Shown: piece after piece, positions 22,191 to 33,836 of the stretch | How positions within the stretch are numbered: the first letter of the stretch is position 1 | Layout of the letters: each line of letters starts with the position of its first letter | Assembly (NCBI GenBank): GCA_941918925.1 | Contig: OW799233.1 | Coordinates: forward strand, 57,999,841-58,063,840 | Origin: Phyto melanocephala | Lineage: Eukaryota > Arthropoda > Insecta > Diptera > Rhinophoridae | Length of the DNA: 64,000 nt | Direction: 5' to 3' | Position numbers and translations under genes: made by a program | Notes under the pieces: generated by a model | What the model was told of the DNA's origin: nothing | Database searches by the model: none | The model's input: the letters and a program-made list of their open reading frames with translations, nothing else

Positions 22191-24231
22191 AGGAAATAAT
22201 ACATTTTTTGTAGTTTCTTAAAATCAAGTAATTTTGTTAATTTAGTAGGGGAAAAAATTAAAATAAATAAATTTTACCGTTAGGTCCCTTTCTATTTGCG
22301 CTTAGAATCGTAGACTTCACTTTTATAAAACGCGCATATCACTGGGAGGGACCACTTTTGGGGCATGGGATCGGTCTCATTCGATGCTTAGATGTTGTCC
22401 ACATCAAAAAAAAAATAAAAAAGTCAAAATTGTTTTTTTTATCCTTAGGTCCCTTTCTCTATGTGCTGTCACATATACACACTTATTAAGGTAAAGTTTT
22501 TGGATTTTTTAAAAGATACAAAAAATGTATTCAAATGGGAAAATATTGGACAATATATTTAATTCCTAATTGCTAGGCGAATTCGGATAAAATTTTCAAT
22601 AGGGTTTTTTTGCAGTCATAAAAAGTATGTATTTTAATAAAACTTAAAGACATAACAAGATACAAAGGGAACATTCTGAAAAACAGTTTAATACACTTTA
22701 TAACATATTTGTTTTAATAAAAATAAAAGTAGATTTATTAACTTTAAATCATGCCTAGTAGGGCATTTAAAACTTTAAACTGGCCACTTTTTCTATTTTT
22801 CAATTTTCTATGTTTATGAATCTAAAATTTTGAAGTTAATAACTTCTTATTAAGTTGAGATTGTATATTTTGGATTTTCAAAGTTAATGTAATTCTGTAT
22901 GTCATTGTGCGGTGTCTATTGCTTTGATAAAACTTGAAAGTGAAAAATAAAAACAACTATTTATGTTTTTAATACTTCCAGCCAAACGATGGATATAAAA
23001 AGTACAACAAAGTTGTATTAAGAATATAAACTTAAAGAACAATTTTATATGAATAAAAATATGAAAATTTAATGCTTCCCATTTTCTAATTGCATTAACT
23101 TGTAACACAAATAGTAATTTTGATTATAATATTAAAAAAAAAGATAGAAGAGAGATGATGATGATGAAATCGTATTTTCAAAATGCTTTCCACTTAATTT
23201 AAAATATAATATCTGTTGCCGCCAGTAACAAAAACTGCTAAACTTATTCTGTTACATTTAAAATATTATAATTTATATGTATATATACTTTCGGAGTAAA
23301 AGCTACCCGCGCTAGTCTAAGTGCCATTTTTATTTAATGCAACAAATTTTGTATTTAGCTGGCTGGCGTGGTGATTAGTTTTTAGTCCGGAAGAAACTTC
23401 AATTTGTTATACTTAAACTCTAGTGGTTTCTTTTCCAAAAAGTGAGTTTCTCTTAAGTTATTATAATTAAATTTCTCCATAAAATTGTATGTTTTTGCAG
23501 GAATTTTAATATAAGAAAAACTGGTGGAATAAATTTGAATTTATTCAAAATCCAGTGGAAATCATAAGCGAAGCGAATTCCTTACCAACAATATCAGCAT
23601 TTCCATAATAATGCTTTTAAACGTTTTTATTAATTGTTTTTATTTAATTTTTTTTTTTAACTGTAAAAAAGTGTTTTTTACAAAGTTTATTAACGTTTCA
23701 TTTTTGTTAAAAGGTGATGTAAGGGTGTGAACTGTGGGCTATCATCGAAATTTATATATATGTATATCAGCTTTGTTGTTGCAGACCTGCGGTAAATAAA
23801 TTAAAAGTAATTTTTTTGTAAGTTAAATTCAATAAATATCCCAGCAAAAATTAAGTAATGACGTGCTCTTACTAAACAATATACTCTTCAATGACTTATA
23901 CTTATCATCTGTGTTACTAAGATGTGTTTTAGTAATGACTTGATTTATAATGTGATACATTTGCATTTCAGACACAATAGAATTTCTTATTGCGGAATTT
24001 GTTAGCATCCATTCAAATACATAACATTTTATAATTCAATTATTTTTAAATTTCAAATTAACGTATAGCAGAATAATTAATATTAATATTAATTGCTGTA
24101 TCCGTATTGTAATGTAAGCATATGATGGGAATTAAAAATTTTACCAATGGTGATTGTTGTGAAGAAAAAGTACTAAATAGTATCAGAACAACATTTTGTG
24201 TATGATATGTGTAAAGGGTGGTTAAATTTTA
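22191..24231. other. Intergenic; short direct repeat only
   Basis: A 'ttaggtccctttct' motif occurs twice, at 22282 and 22445, about 163 bp apart. Otherwise AT-rich with no gene recognised. Confidence 0.45.
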
Positions 24232-25070
24232 AGGGCCGATGTTGAGTGTGAACCACACCTAAACGTCAAGTTATCTTTCTGAATTTTATTTGACATTTCT
24301 CAATTTCAGACTAACTCAATTTGAACCATGGAAAGATACACAATCGAGCAACGCGTTAAATTTATTTAGGCTTCGTGCACTTTGTGTTTTTGTCAGTCAA
24401 TTTAATCGTCCAAATGTGCATACAATCGGAAAAATCCTGCAATAATTTTAGCAAACCGGGTCTGTATGAGATGTGAAAACATCAGTGCATGCTCATACTG
24501 CGGAAAATATTTCTGCTGTTCGCGATAGTGTGGCTGAAGAGCTGTCCACCTCAACACGTCGTCGTGCCCAACATTTGCACCTCTCACGCTCGTCGTTGAT
24601 GAACAATATGCATAAAAACACGCTCACAAGGTGCAATTGACTCAAAAACTAAAGCTTCTTGACCATTTCAAACGTCGTCAATGGTCAGAATGGTGGCAAG
24701 AAATGGCACATTTTCACCTCAGTGGATTCATCTATCAACAGTATTGCCGCATTTGGGCGAATGATAATCCAAAAGTGATTCTCGAAAAACCGCGACAAAT
24801 TCAATGGCCGTGTTATCTCACGTGGTGGCGATGTCAATTGCCGCCAAGATTATGTAATTTGACACTGTTAAACTTCTTTCTTTGGGGTTATTTGAAAGAA
24901 CAGGGGTACGTCGATAAGCCAGCAACAATACAAGAGCTAATGGATGAGATAATTCGGCACATTAACGGTATAGAACCTCAATTATGCCTCAGCGTCATCG
25001 AAAATTTGAAACCCAAAAATGTATTTGAGATCTTTTTTAAGAAAATTTTGTATTAGAAATTTGTGCACAC
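24232..25070 (+). pseudogene. mariner-like transposon relic
   Basis: The left part starts 'gccgatgttgagtgtgaacc' and an ATG at 24328 opens 'MERYTIEQRVKFI' before a stop, the usual N-terminus of this mariner group. Later pieces give 'SVHAHTAENISAVRDSVAEE'-like sequence in other frames. The ORF 24631-25056 (141 codons) has 'LQLTQKLK'-like sequence, then after an internal gap 'LPPRLCNLTLLNFFLWGYLK' and a C-terminal helix 'LMDEIIRHINGIEPQL'. The catalytic third Asp (CDL) is replaced by Asn (CNL). The same 5' end is present inverted at 31240-31617. Dead copy. Confidence 0.8.
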
Positions 25071-25125
25071 ACAATAATAGAACTTTATACTTTTTAAATT
25101 CTTTTATTATTCACATTTATATAAT

Positions 25126-25612
25126 ACTAGCCTGTGCCCGCGTCTGCGTAGTTATCGGCACAAAAGGTAGTCTGTTTACAATGTAATAAATCAGGTTGTT
25201 ATCCATCTGTGGTGTAAATTTAACTTTGTTTAGTTAGTTATTGCGTGATTTAGTAAAAATATCAAAAACTTTCATATATAAACATTCATATTTATAATAT
25301 TAGCGGGATAAGATTAAATGCAAATATTTAAGACAAAATACTTCTGTAGTCGACGTTAGATGATTTAATTTTTTTTTGTCAGAACGTGAAAATTTTGTAC
25401 ACTCTTAACCTTTGAACAACCGACCGACAAAATACAAAAACATATACATCTGTATGTATATATTACACATTTCAGCAAATTCACTTGATTATCGTGCTAA
25501 AAAATAGACTACGTGTTAATATACATAGGTTTTTCTTCTTAGTTCTGTTGAGCCGTTTTTACGTGATTGAGTAACAAACATATACAAACTCACTTTTATT
25601 ATATTAGTATGA
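25126..25612. repeat. Short interspersed element with 'actagcctgtgcccgcg' end
   Basis: Begins 'actagcctgtgcccgcgtct' and ends 'aaactcacttttattata' / 'ttagtatgat'. End pairs of this kind are common on dispersed non-coding repeats in insect genomes. No ORF. The family name is not known to me. A (GTAT)n microsatellite follows at 25656-25686. Confidence 0.5.
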
Positions 25613-25734
25613 TACAATGTATTAGTTTATTATATAAATATGTACATCTAAACGTGTGTATGTATGTATGTATGTATGTATGTATTATTTAAAGTTGATT
25701 TGACAAAATGGCGCAAATATTATAATAAAAAAGT

Positions 25735-26660
25735 ACCAAAAAAGAGCGAAAATACCCTCAAATCATATAACAAACAAGCAGTCTATCACTAGCTTACAAA
25801 TGTCAGGCAACAACGCAAGGAAATTATATTTTTTACAGAATAATACGTTACAACTACGGTACGTTAAAATTTAGTAAGCTTTTGTACTGCTTCTCATACG
25901 CCAAAAACAAACAGCTGATACATTGCATTTCAGACAAACTATAATTTCGTTTACATAAAGCTAGGAAAAAAATTAAATTGTATTAGTTAATTGGCGAAAA
26001 ATTTTGTACAGTAATTCGATACTATTTCACATTCGCATAAGGGGTAAAAATTGTCCCTCCTTTTAATACTTTTTTTTTGAATTTTCATAGATTATTCCAT
26101 AGGACATAATTTTATAATTATTATCGCCTAATTGAATATGTACAATCATTTTAGTGAAATTTTTTGAAACTTTTAGTGGGACAAAAAAGGTACCAAAAGT
26201 TCCTTATTACGTGGCCAATTCGGAAAAAAATTGTAGTAGAGATTTCAACAGACATACATAAAAAATTATGTAATGTAATAGACATTGAAACACATCCATA
26301 ACAGTCTAGAAAGGGGGGCAAATTCGGGAAACAGTTTGGTATTTTTTAGAACATAATTATTTTTATGCAAAAAATAAATGATTTACTCACTGTAAATTAT
26401 CTATACTAAAAAGGTTTTTTGTTAAATAGACATCTAAAAATTTTAAACTTGAAATGTGTACATTGTTCTGGAAAAACCAAAAAGGTACTTTTTATGGTCC
26501 TTTTCCGAATTTTTATTGTGCTTTTTGTATTTTCTACGTTTATAAAGCTATAATTGTGAAATAAGAGACTTTTAATTTCAGGTGAGACTAAAAATGTTAT
26601 TGGCAGTCAATTTGTATTTTTTGTAGTTTTTACGTTTGTCAACATAGATTCTTAATCCTT
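25735..26660. mobile_element. Inverted copy of the 118-bp-array element with one unit
   Basis: Reverse complement of sequence at 16480-17340: 'ggggtaaaaattgtccct' (26040), 'acacatccataacagtctag' (26290) and 'agaacataattatttttatg' (26344) all match inverted. Only a single 118-bp-type unit remains (about 26490-26650) where the 14-17 kb copy has about twenty. Confidence 0.75.
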
Positions 26661-26857
26661 TCGGACCTAAAGTCTTTCTGCATTAAAAAAATATTATTGG
26701 GTTTTGACTTCTTCTGAAAGTAAGGGATATAAAAAAAAATATTTTTGTTCAGATTGTGTTCTATACCGCCTAAAACTTAAACCTCCTCTAGAATATGTTT
26801 CATAAAAAAACAGTTTGCAACATAAGTTAATAAACAAGAATTTCAGATTTAATTTTT

Positions 26858-27500
26858 TTAAGTTAATACAAAACAAAAAGAGAAAAAATAGGATTGTTTA
26901 AGTAATTCGTAGTGAAAATCGTAGAAGAAGTCCTTGTGCTTAGAAAAACACAGGTTTAAATTACATTTTCGACATAAAATTTGATTTTCAGAATTGTTCC
27001 CCGTACACTTTTTTTCAAAAACGAGGCGTGGGCGACCTGGAGTTTTTAGCAATTAAGGACGAATGCTATCTCTGCTCTAAAGCTTTGCAGCTGGTATCGC
27101 CTATTATAAGCATTAAGCTTGTTTATTTTATTATCCGTCGACACCGCCCATGTAGCTGTTGTATTCATGAATGATATTGGGGCATTAGATCAAAAAAAAA
27201 AAAAATTAAAACGATCAAAACGTTATATTTGCATTTTTGGGTTTATTTCAATCTGAAAAAGTTTCGTGCCTGTGTAGGTCGATGAGAATCGAACAGCCTT
27301 ATTATATTTCGGTAGCGATAAAAAAATTTTGACTCCAGACACAGGTCCATCAAAACTCAGTAGAATATCCACGTGTCTGTTTCTTGAGATCGTTGTCGGT
27401 TGGTAGCTTACACTGCAGAATGCGATTAGTCCCAAATAACAACTACATAGTATTTTGAACTGTTTGGAAACTTCCAATAATAAATTAAGGGTTGACAATG
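26858..27500 (-). pseudogene. piggyBac-like transposase relic
   Basis: On the reverse strand, pieces near 27310-27230 ('NKAVRFSSTYTGT'), 27180-27120 ('NIIHEYNSYMGGVDG') and 27040-26900 ('ILCRKCNLNLCFSKH') occur in piggyBac order. They correspond to a strand of the catalytic domain, the conserved 'YN-x-x-MGGVD' motif with the last catalytic Asp, and the C-terminal Cys-rich region. Several frameshifts and stops separate them. Identification rests mainly on the MGGVD block. Confidence 0.6.
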
Positions 27501-27674
27501 CACCAAATCCTGCCTTTAGCTAGAGGCAAGTTGTAATAATGGCCCTTATAGTATTTTTCTAAATAAAATTAATCAGAGAAACAAGTTACCATGGTTTTAA
27601 CGAAAAATTGTTTAGTACTAGAAAAAGAAATAGTTAGAACTGCGCTATCGAAGTAGAGGATATTTTCTAGTTAA

Positions 27675-28675
27675 ATATAAAAAAGTAAGAATGCTATATT
27701 CGGCCGTGCCGAATCTGATAATACCCTTCACCGCCATGTACATAAGTAGGTATAAGCCCATATTGTAGCTTAACCTATATTTCATGTTATACTCCGTTTT
27801 TTACTTATTAGTTTCGACGGCATTATTGATTTTGAATTTTTACGTAGTTAACTGTATTCTATTAGTCAAGCCCTTTAATTTGATACCCATATTGATGGGT
27901 TAAAATACTTTGATCCGCCATTTTGTTTTAGATGCCATCTTGTATTTTATGTTTTTTAATAATTTACTGTATTCTACTGATCAAGACATTTCATTTGATA
28001 CCAATATTGAAGGTGCACAAGAAGTTACATTTTAAAATAAAAGATTTTACCCATATATAAATTTATTGTCCGCAATTTTGTAGTGGCGGCCAACATGAAT
28101 TTTAATTTATTATAGTGCTTGTAATGTGCTAGTCAAGTCCTTTCAGATGAATCCAATATTGACCCTCCCGGTTGTCTAGAAGCTGAAAAATATTGGTTTT
28201 CGTTTGTAAATTTTTGGAATATACATTTTTCAAAAACAATTTTGCCTATAACTTTACCGATTAGAGCCCGCTTTTTCCAAAATTTTTCACGAATATCTCT
28301 AGAGGCATATTATATCTACAAATAGTATCAAAGGTACCTATTCCATAGCTGAAAAACTTTAATTTTAAACAGAGGCAGTCGTCTTTATTTGCTCATATCT
28401 CAGAAAGTTATGGGGCGATTGTGCTGAACTTCAATAGCGATTCTTTCCTGAATATTTCCAACAAATTGATACCGTGCACAGATCTGAGGAACATATGGGT
28501 GCTTTTGATTTCAACCAACACATGGACAGACGGTCAGAGCTTAATCGACTCCTCTATTTATAAGCTTTCAGAAAATATTTACTTTATGGGGTCGGAAATA
28601 AAAATTGTAGAAATTACAAACGGAATGACAAAGCTATATATAACCTTGTGCACCACAGGTGAAGGGTATAAAAAT
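27675..28675. repeat. DINE/mini-me-like repeat, about 1 kb
   Basis: Starts with the terminal hairpin 'attcggccgtgccgaat' (27698-27714) and 'acccttcacc'. It ends '(gacagacggtcag)', 'ggggtcggaaat' and 'ggtgaagggtat' near 28672. A 98-codon ORF (28421-28717) lies entirely inside the repeat and is not a gene. The repeat ends about 200 bp upstream of the CaMKK start codon. Confidence 0.75.
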
Positions 28676-28882
28676 AAATATATAATAAAAGCTAATAATT
28701 CTGAGAGGATAATTTAGGTTTAATAATTGATAAATATCTATTGGGTAAATGCTTATATTAAGCAAATTTTTAACTTGTTATAAAAAACTGTTGAAGTAAT
28801 AGTTTTATTTTTTTTTATTTTTTTTAGTATATGTTCAACAATCATGCTAAAAATATTTGAATTATTTTATCTCTAAAATACA
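28676..28882 (+). promoter_or_regulatory. CaMKK 5' flank with likely 3' splice site
   Basis: A long pyrimidine tract followed by 'ttttttttag' ends at 28827, just 55 bp before the ATG at 28883. This looks like the acceptor of a 5'-UTR intron, implying that the promoter and first non-coding exon lie upstream. Inference from sequence only. Confidence 0.45.
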
Positions 28883-30364
28883 ATGGATGACAATGTGCAT
28901 GACCAACATGGGCAAATAGGCGATTTGCACCATCAGGAAGAAGACGACATGATTATCTCAACAAAACAATGCCTATCGAAATTGAGTGTCAAAGAATCAT
29001 CTCAATATCAACAAGACTTGCACATGAGAACTAATGATTCTAAAGTTGAAGCAAAATCATCTGACTTATCAAATCATACAAGACTTGTGTGTGATGCTCC
29101 AGACACATCACCTAACGTTAAACATGGCGATAACGATAGGGATGTTGTATTTGGACAGCTTCGAAATGGTTGTGATAATAGCTTTTTAGACAAAAAACAA
29201 GACGTTAAATTAAAACATTTATCTGCGGAAGAGATACTAAAAGAAAATGTACCTGAGATGTCTAAATCTAAATTGAATAATTCATCAACATCTACCTACG
29301 GTGCAATCGGTACAAAAACAACTTCTTCGTTATCTTTCAGTACCGCCAATTTTGAATCTGAAGAAGACAACAAACATCTATGTGTTAAGGAAATGCTAAA
29401 TGAAAGTAGTATGTCTAAGAGCAAAACAAGTGAATTAAGAGGTAAAAATACAGCACAATGTTGTTTGACTAATATTAGAATGGATGCCGTGTGTCATGTC
29501 CCTAGCTCAAGCACGAATTCTTGTGCGGTAGCAAACAATAATAAATTGACTTTAAATGCATGTGATTCCTCATATATAACCGTACTACCACTGCATGCTT
29601 GCAATACATTAAATCATTCTCATCACAACCACTTCCACATCCAAAACCACCACCACAATCACAGCCATAATAACGAATATAATAATCAATATGAAAGTGA
29701 AAATTTTGCTTACGAATTAACCAATGCTTTATCCTCTCGATTGCTTTTTCAAAAAACAAATAACTTCACCTTATATTGCACTAAATCAGCTTTAAACAGC
29801 CAAAACAAAAGGCAGTCCTCATTTTTAAAATCCCAATCACTTGAAATTGTACAAGATCCATCATTATCTAATATTTATCATGTAACAGGCGATGGTGATG
29901 AGCATATATTTTTTCAACTACCAGAAACTGATGAGAATGATCAACAACTTGAACAAAATCTTAAAGGCAGTCATTGTTCCAAAATGCAACGACACCAAAG
30001 CCAACAAATATCAAATGCCGAAGGTGATGACCTTCGTATTTATACAAGGGCAACAAAATCCATCGATATTGATCAATCACTCAACAAATTGGAAGAAGGG
30101 AACGAAAATGAATGTGTAGCGATTGCCAGATCATTGTCATTATCATCATCACAAAAGACTGGAGTAGTATCTTTAAAAACACAATCCCTAGAATCTCGAC
30201 CTATATACCCGAATGTTCCATACAGTCCATACGCTAGCCCTTACAGTAGTCCTAGATCAAATAGGCGAAGACCACCATTACGTGAATCAAGACGTATTTC
30301 AATTGAACAAAGCGGTAGTTTTCTTCAATTGAATCAATACAAATTAATGGACCAAATTGGGCAG
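28883..30364 (+). CDS. CaMKK-type protein kinase, exon with N-terminus
   Basis: First 494 codons of a calcium/calmodulin-dependent kinase kinase, which phosphorylates CaMKI, CaMKIV and AMPK on their activation loops. The N-terminal ~440 residues are low complexity: Ser/Asn/Gln-rich with a His/Asn-rich run at about 243-268. Near residues 450-494 come Ser-Pro-rich 'SPYASPYSSP', a basic segment 'RRRPPLRESRRISIEQSGSF' and 'LNQYKLMDQIGQ', the conserved lead into the kinase domain ('VQLNQY' in animal CaMKKs). The exon ends exactly at codon 494, before a consensus donor GTAAGA, in phase 0. The domain resumes at 56828 with '[10 protein letters not shown]', so the intron splits the Gly-rich ATP loop. 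The closest fly counterpart should be Drosophila CG17698; that link is from memory. Confidence 0.88.
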
Positions 30365-31239
30365 GTAAGAAATATGTTTGGTTACATTGTACGCATTTCC
30401 ATGTAAACAATTATATTAAAAATATATAAAAGAGTAACGTGTCTGACTGACTTAGACATGAAATTTGAGCAGTAGGTTCTTCTTCTCTTGTATAGACCAA
30501 CTAAGAGTAGATTTGAGAAAAGTCGAAAAATAAATAAAAAAATTTACAGATTAACTTTAAATCGAATATATGTAAGTATATATGGAAGCTTATAGGTGTC
30601 TAGTCTTTTTTATATATTTTAAGCCTTAAGGTATCAAAACTATATTTCAGTACTTTTTTATTACTCTATGTAACTTTCAAAGATAAAAGATAAGTGGCAT
30701 TTGAATAAACCGTGTGCTTAATAACAAGCTGCAAATTTTGTTTCATAACACCACTAACAGTCTTAAAAACCATAACTGACAATAATTTGGTACAACTGAA
30801 ACAAAACTTATTTAGGAAATCGATAATCTGAAGTTTTAATTCTTTTGCCGATACCTTTGTCGGGAATTGATCCATTGGACCAAAATTTTTCGTAAATGTT
30901 GACAGGGGTAGATATTTTATATATACTTAACAAATTTCTCAAGAAGAGGTCCAAAATTTGACTTTGTGTAAAAAACAAGAGGCAATCACGATGATTCGCT
31001 CACATCTCAGCTCGTAATGTGCCTACAAATCTGATTTTTATTGCGTAATTCTTGAGAGCATATCTAATAAACTGATACCATATGCGAGTCTGAAGTATAC
31101 GTGGGGGCTTCAAAAAGTTGATGGAAAAAACCGACAACGGATTTGAGTTCATCGCATCAAAATCCATATAGTTCACATAGTTTTAATTAACGGGAAGACA
31201 AAAAATGATTTTTTGTAGAGCAGTGTTATTGGGCACGAT

Positions 31240-31617
31240 GATGAGTCGAGGGCGACTGCTCTTTACCACACTATCGAGAAAAACAGCAATGTTTTCCGTT
31301 CAACGAACTAAAAAGGTATTCACAGATGTTTTCACATTTCGTACAGACCTGTTTTTCTAAAATTTAAATATTTTTTCAAATTCTCCCGATTGTGGACGAA
31401 TTTGAACGATTATGTCGACCAAAAGAATCACGAAGTGCACAAAATGCATTTTGATTTGAACGTCCATTTTCATAATAAGCCTGAATAAGTTTAAGGCGTT
31501 GCTCGATTGTGTATCTTTCCATGGTTCAAAATGAGTTAGTCTAAAATTGAGAAATGTCAAATAAAAAGCAGAAAAAAAACTTGACGTTTAGGTGTGGTTC
31601 ACATTCAACATCGCTTT
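31240..31617 (-). pseudogene. mariner-like 5' fragment, inverted
   Basis: The reverse strand from 31617 starts 'agcgatgttgaatgtgaacc' and opens 'MERYTIEQRLKLIQAYYENG', the N-terminal helix-turn-helix of the same mariner family as 24232-25070. It continues to 'RTHVKTSVN'-like and 'SVVKSSRPRL'-like degenerate sequence near 31250. The catalytic part is absent. Confidence 0.75.
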
Positions 31618-31768
31618 ATATATTCGGAATCTTGATAATATTATTTCCGTCTAAAGATGAATGTTATAATGACGCAGTTAATATTAACCCTTTCGATGCC
31701 GCATAAAACGAATAAAATTTTAAAATAAAAGCAAAATAAATTGTATACAATGCAAAACACAAGTACTG
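31618..31768. other. Spacer
   Basis: AT-rich; nothing identified. Confidence 0.4.
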
Positions 31769-31999
31769 GAGGCTTATTCTGAATTGTGATGCGAAAATCA
31801 ATGCGAAACGCAAATGAAATTGCGTATTCTGTTAGACTTTAGCAATCGCATTCGCAATTTATTTCAAATTGTGGCAACGCTGTTCAAATAAACGTCAGTG
31901 TCAACTAACATCAAATTAAAAATAAATTGTTTGTGTTTGGCTGTGAAAATTGTTTTTAAAATTTATTTATGAAATTCTGTAAGAAAAAAATAATTAAAA

Positions 32000-32430
32000 T
32001 GGATTCTGTGACACTGTGGTTCGACGACGAATAAGGGCATAAGCAAAATGAAAGGATACAGAGAGATTGCTTAGAAGCAAATCCGATGTTCTAAGCTTGA
32101 ATAAAAAATGGTAATTTATTTTTATGCTTGCGGAACTTGAATCCTTGATAAGTAATTTTTTCTTTTTATTGTAATACTTTTACAATTTGACAACTTTTTA
32201 GGCGACTCAGGCTATCAGGCCATTAGAACCATGGATCTTAACTTTTCAATGAAAAATTCAGCAAAGCCAGATTATTAATTGAAAGAGTGTTTGGTGTAAT
32301 GAGAGAAAGATTTCGGTGTTTACTAGCGGCCCGAGAGCTACATTACGAAATTGTGGACTCCGATGATCTGCCGCAATCGAATAATAGTACACCGAATTCA
32401 AGCAATTATAATAGTACATAATAACAACAA
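32000..32430 (+). pseudogene. Harbinger nuclease (DDE) relic
   Basis: An ATG at 32000 opens 'MDSVTLWFDDE' before a stop, then 'NERIQRDCLEANPMF' in another frame. After a gap, 'GDSGYQAI' (32202) with a catalytic Asp, and 'ERVFGVMRERFRCLLAAREL' (32282-32340) with the catalytic Glu of the DDE domain, followed by a stop about 75 bp on. The central half of the nuclease is missing. Homologous to HARBI1-type transposases (established family). Confidence 0.75.
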
Positions 32431-32649
32431 AATATAAATATTAGAGATGTAATAAAAAACAATGTGATTTAAATTTATATAAATGTTTTATTTAAAAACC
32501 CCTTTTCATTATTCTTAACTACTAGATAAAATAGTCTTTAATATTACAGAACACAAAATCACTTCATTTACAAAAAAAAAACTAACAGGCTAATATTAAA
32601 AATTCAGGCTTCACTTGGCAGTTCGTTGCATATTAATATTAACTAATTG

Positions 32650-32855
32650 TATAACTAATTATTTTTTCCCATCCTGCAGCTTCTCTAATATTTAGTTCTT
32701 CGGTTAACGTTTGCCACAACGTATTTGCCGACTGACGTGCATTTGGTGTTTTCAAATGGCCTCTTGCCAATTGGCTTTGATTATTCATAAATTTTATTAT
32801 TATTTCAAATTGACGCGGTTTGGTGGTCTTATTGCTTGCTTCCCTGAATAAATAT
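32650..32855 (-). pseudogene. Harbinger Myb/SANT-like accessory gene relic
   Basis: On the reverse strand a frame reads 'KTTKPRQFEIIIKFMNNQSQ' and 'WQTLTEELNIREAAGWEK', with conserved Trp and Leu positions of the Myb/SANT-like DNA-binding protein that accompanies Harbinger transposases. It is convergent with the nuclease relic. Short and incomplete. Confidence 0.65.
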
Positions 32856-33199
32856 ATGATGAATAAATAAATAAAATATTATCTTTCACTTACATGTTTG
32901 TATTTTGCGAATGCTGTTTTGTTGTCGAATAAATTTTGCGAATTTCATATGTGTTTGACATTTGTTTTCGCAATGTAGAATACCGACTTGCCACCTTTTC
33001 TCATTTGAAATGCGATTAAAAAAGAACTTTGTGAATATCGTAATACAGAATTGCAATTGTTCGCATTTATGTATTTTCGCATCGCATTGACTTTCGAATC
33101 GCAATTCAGAATAAGCCTCCTGGAAAGTGATGAGGCGATGCTTGTGAAAAAACTCTCCACTCAATGTGCAGTAGATTAAAGTAGTGTAAATGTAATTTT

Positions 33200-33674
33200 T
33201 GTGCGCCAATAGATGATGTTTCAGTATATGCGAACGACTTAAAAGAAATTAAAATAAAACTAAATTATTTGGTTGATATAATGAATTTTATGTCATCTCA
33301 GTTCGATTCATTATAAAAATGATGTTTTCAAAAACACAAAAGAAATAAAAACATTAAAGAAAGAGAATCTAACACTGCGTGAAGAGGTTAATAATTTAAT
33401 GTGTCAATAATAAAATTTTTTAATGATAATAGAGTTAAAAATGACTGTATTATTAATGGTGTAAAGATGAAGGAAGAAATCAAACCTGTGGATGTAGTGT
33501 AGCAAATAGTAAGCAAAGCTGGAGTAAATATTAGTGTAAGCGAAATAGAAGAAGCATATTTTATTGATCGGAGGAATAAACAAACCAAACTTAATCAGAA
33601 TGATACCAAAACTACTGTTATATTCATAAACAAAAAAAGTAAGGTGGCGTTAATGATGGCAAAATCTGAATTAA
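33200..33674 (+). pseudogene. LINE ORF1-like fragment
   Basis: Discontinuous frames read a short Cys segment near 33215, then 'VYANDLKEIKIKLNYLVDIM' (coiled-coil type, near 33230-33290), then 'IINGVKMKEEIKPVDVV' and 'TKTTVIFINKKSKVALMMAK' (33450-33660). This is the coiled coil followed by an RRM-like part seen in ORF1 proteins of CR1/Jockey-like LINEs. Stops at 33415 and 33500. No ORF2 is attached; the next base stretch is the hairpin of another repeat. Confidence 0.6.
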
Positions 33675-33836
33675 AACAAGTAAGATAACTATATTCGGCT
33701 GTGCCGATTCTTTTATACCCATCACCAATTTGGTGTACTTTTATAGCGCAGATAATAATTAATAAATATTTTGTTATTAACAGTAATCGCTGTGAAATAA
33801 TCTCTTTATACTAAAATATGTATCACCTTCTTTGTA

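Larger units (their letters stand above)
31769..33119. mobile_element. PIF/Harbinger transposon, 1351 bp, two-gene layout
   Basis: Inverted ends 'gaggcttattctgaattg' on both sides, with further 'cgcat' / 'tgcg'-rich similarity. CTG flanks both sides (31766-31768 and 33120-33122), a 3-bp duplication. It contains a relic nuclease gene on the plus strand and a Myb/SANT-like gene on the minus strand, the standard two-gene plan of Harbinger elements. Both are truncated, so the copy is non-autonomous. Confidence 0.8.

Noticed and set aside
28421..28717. 98-codon ORF upstream of CaMKK
   Set aside because: Lies wholly within a DINE-like repeat; the same frame appears in other repeat copies (for example 45902-46117 reversed).
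29502..29759. Cys/Gly-rich reverse ORF
   Set aside because: Antisense shadow of the His/Asn-rich run in the CaMKK exon.
30365..30409. ORF continuation of the CaMKK exon past 30364
   Set aside because: GTAAGA donor follows exactly where kinase homology stops, and the homology resumes in phase at 56828; the 15 extra codons are intron.
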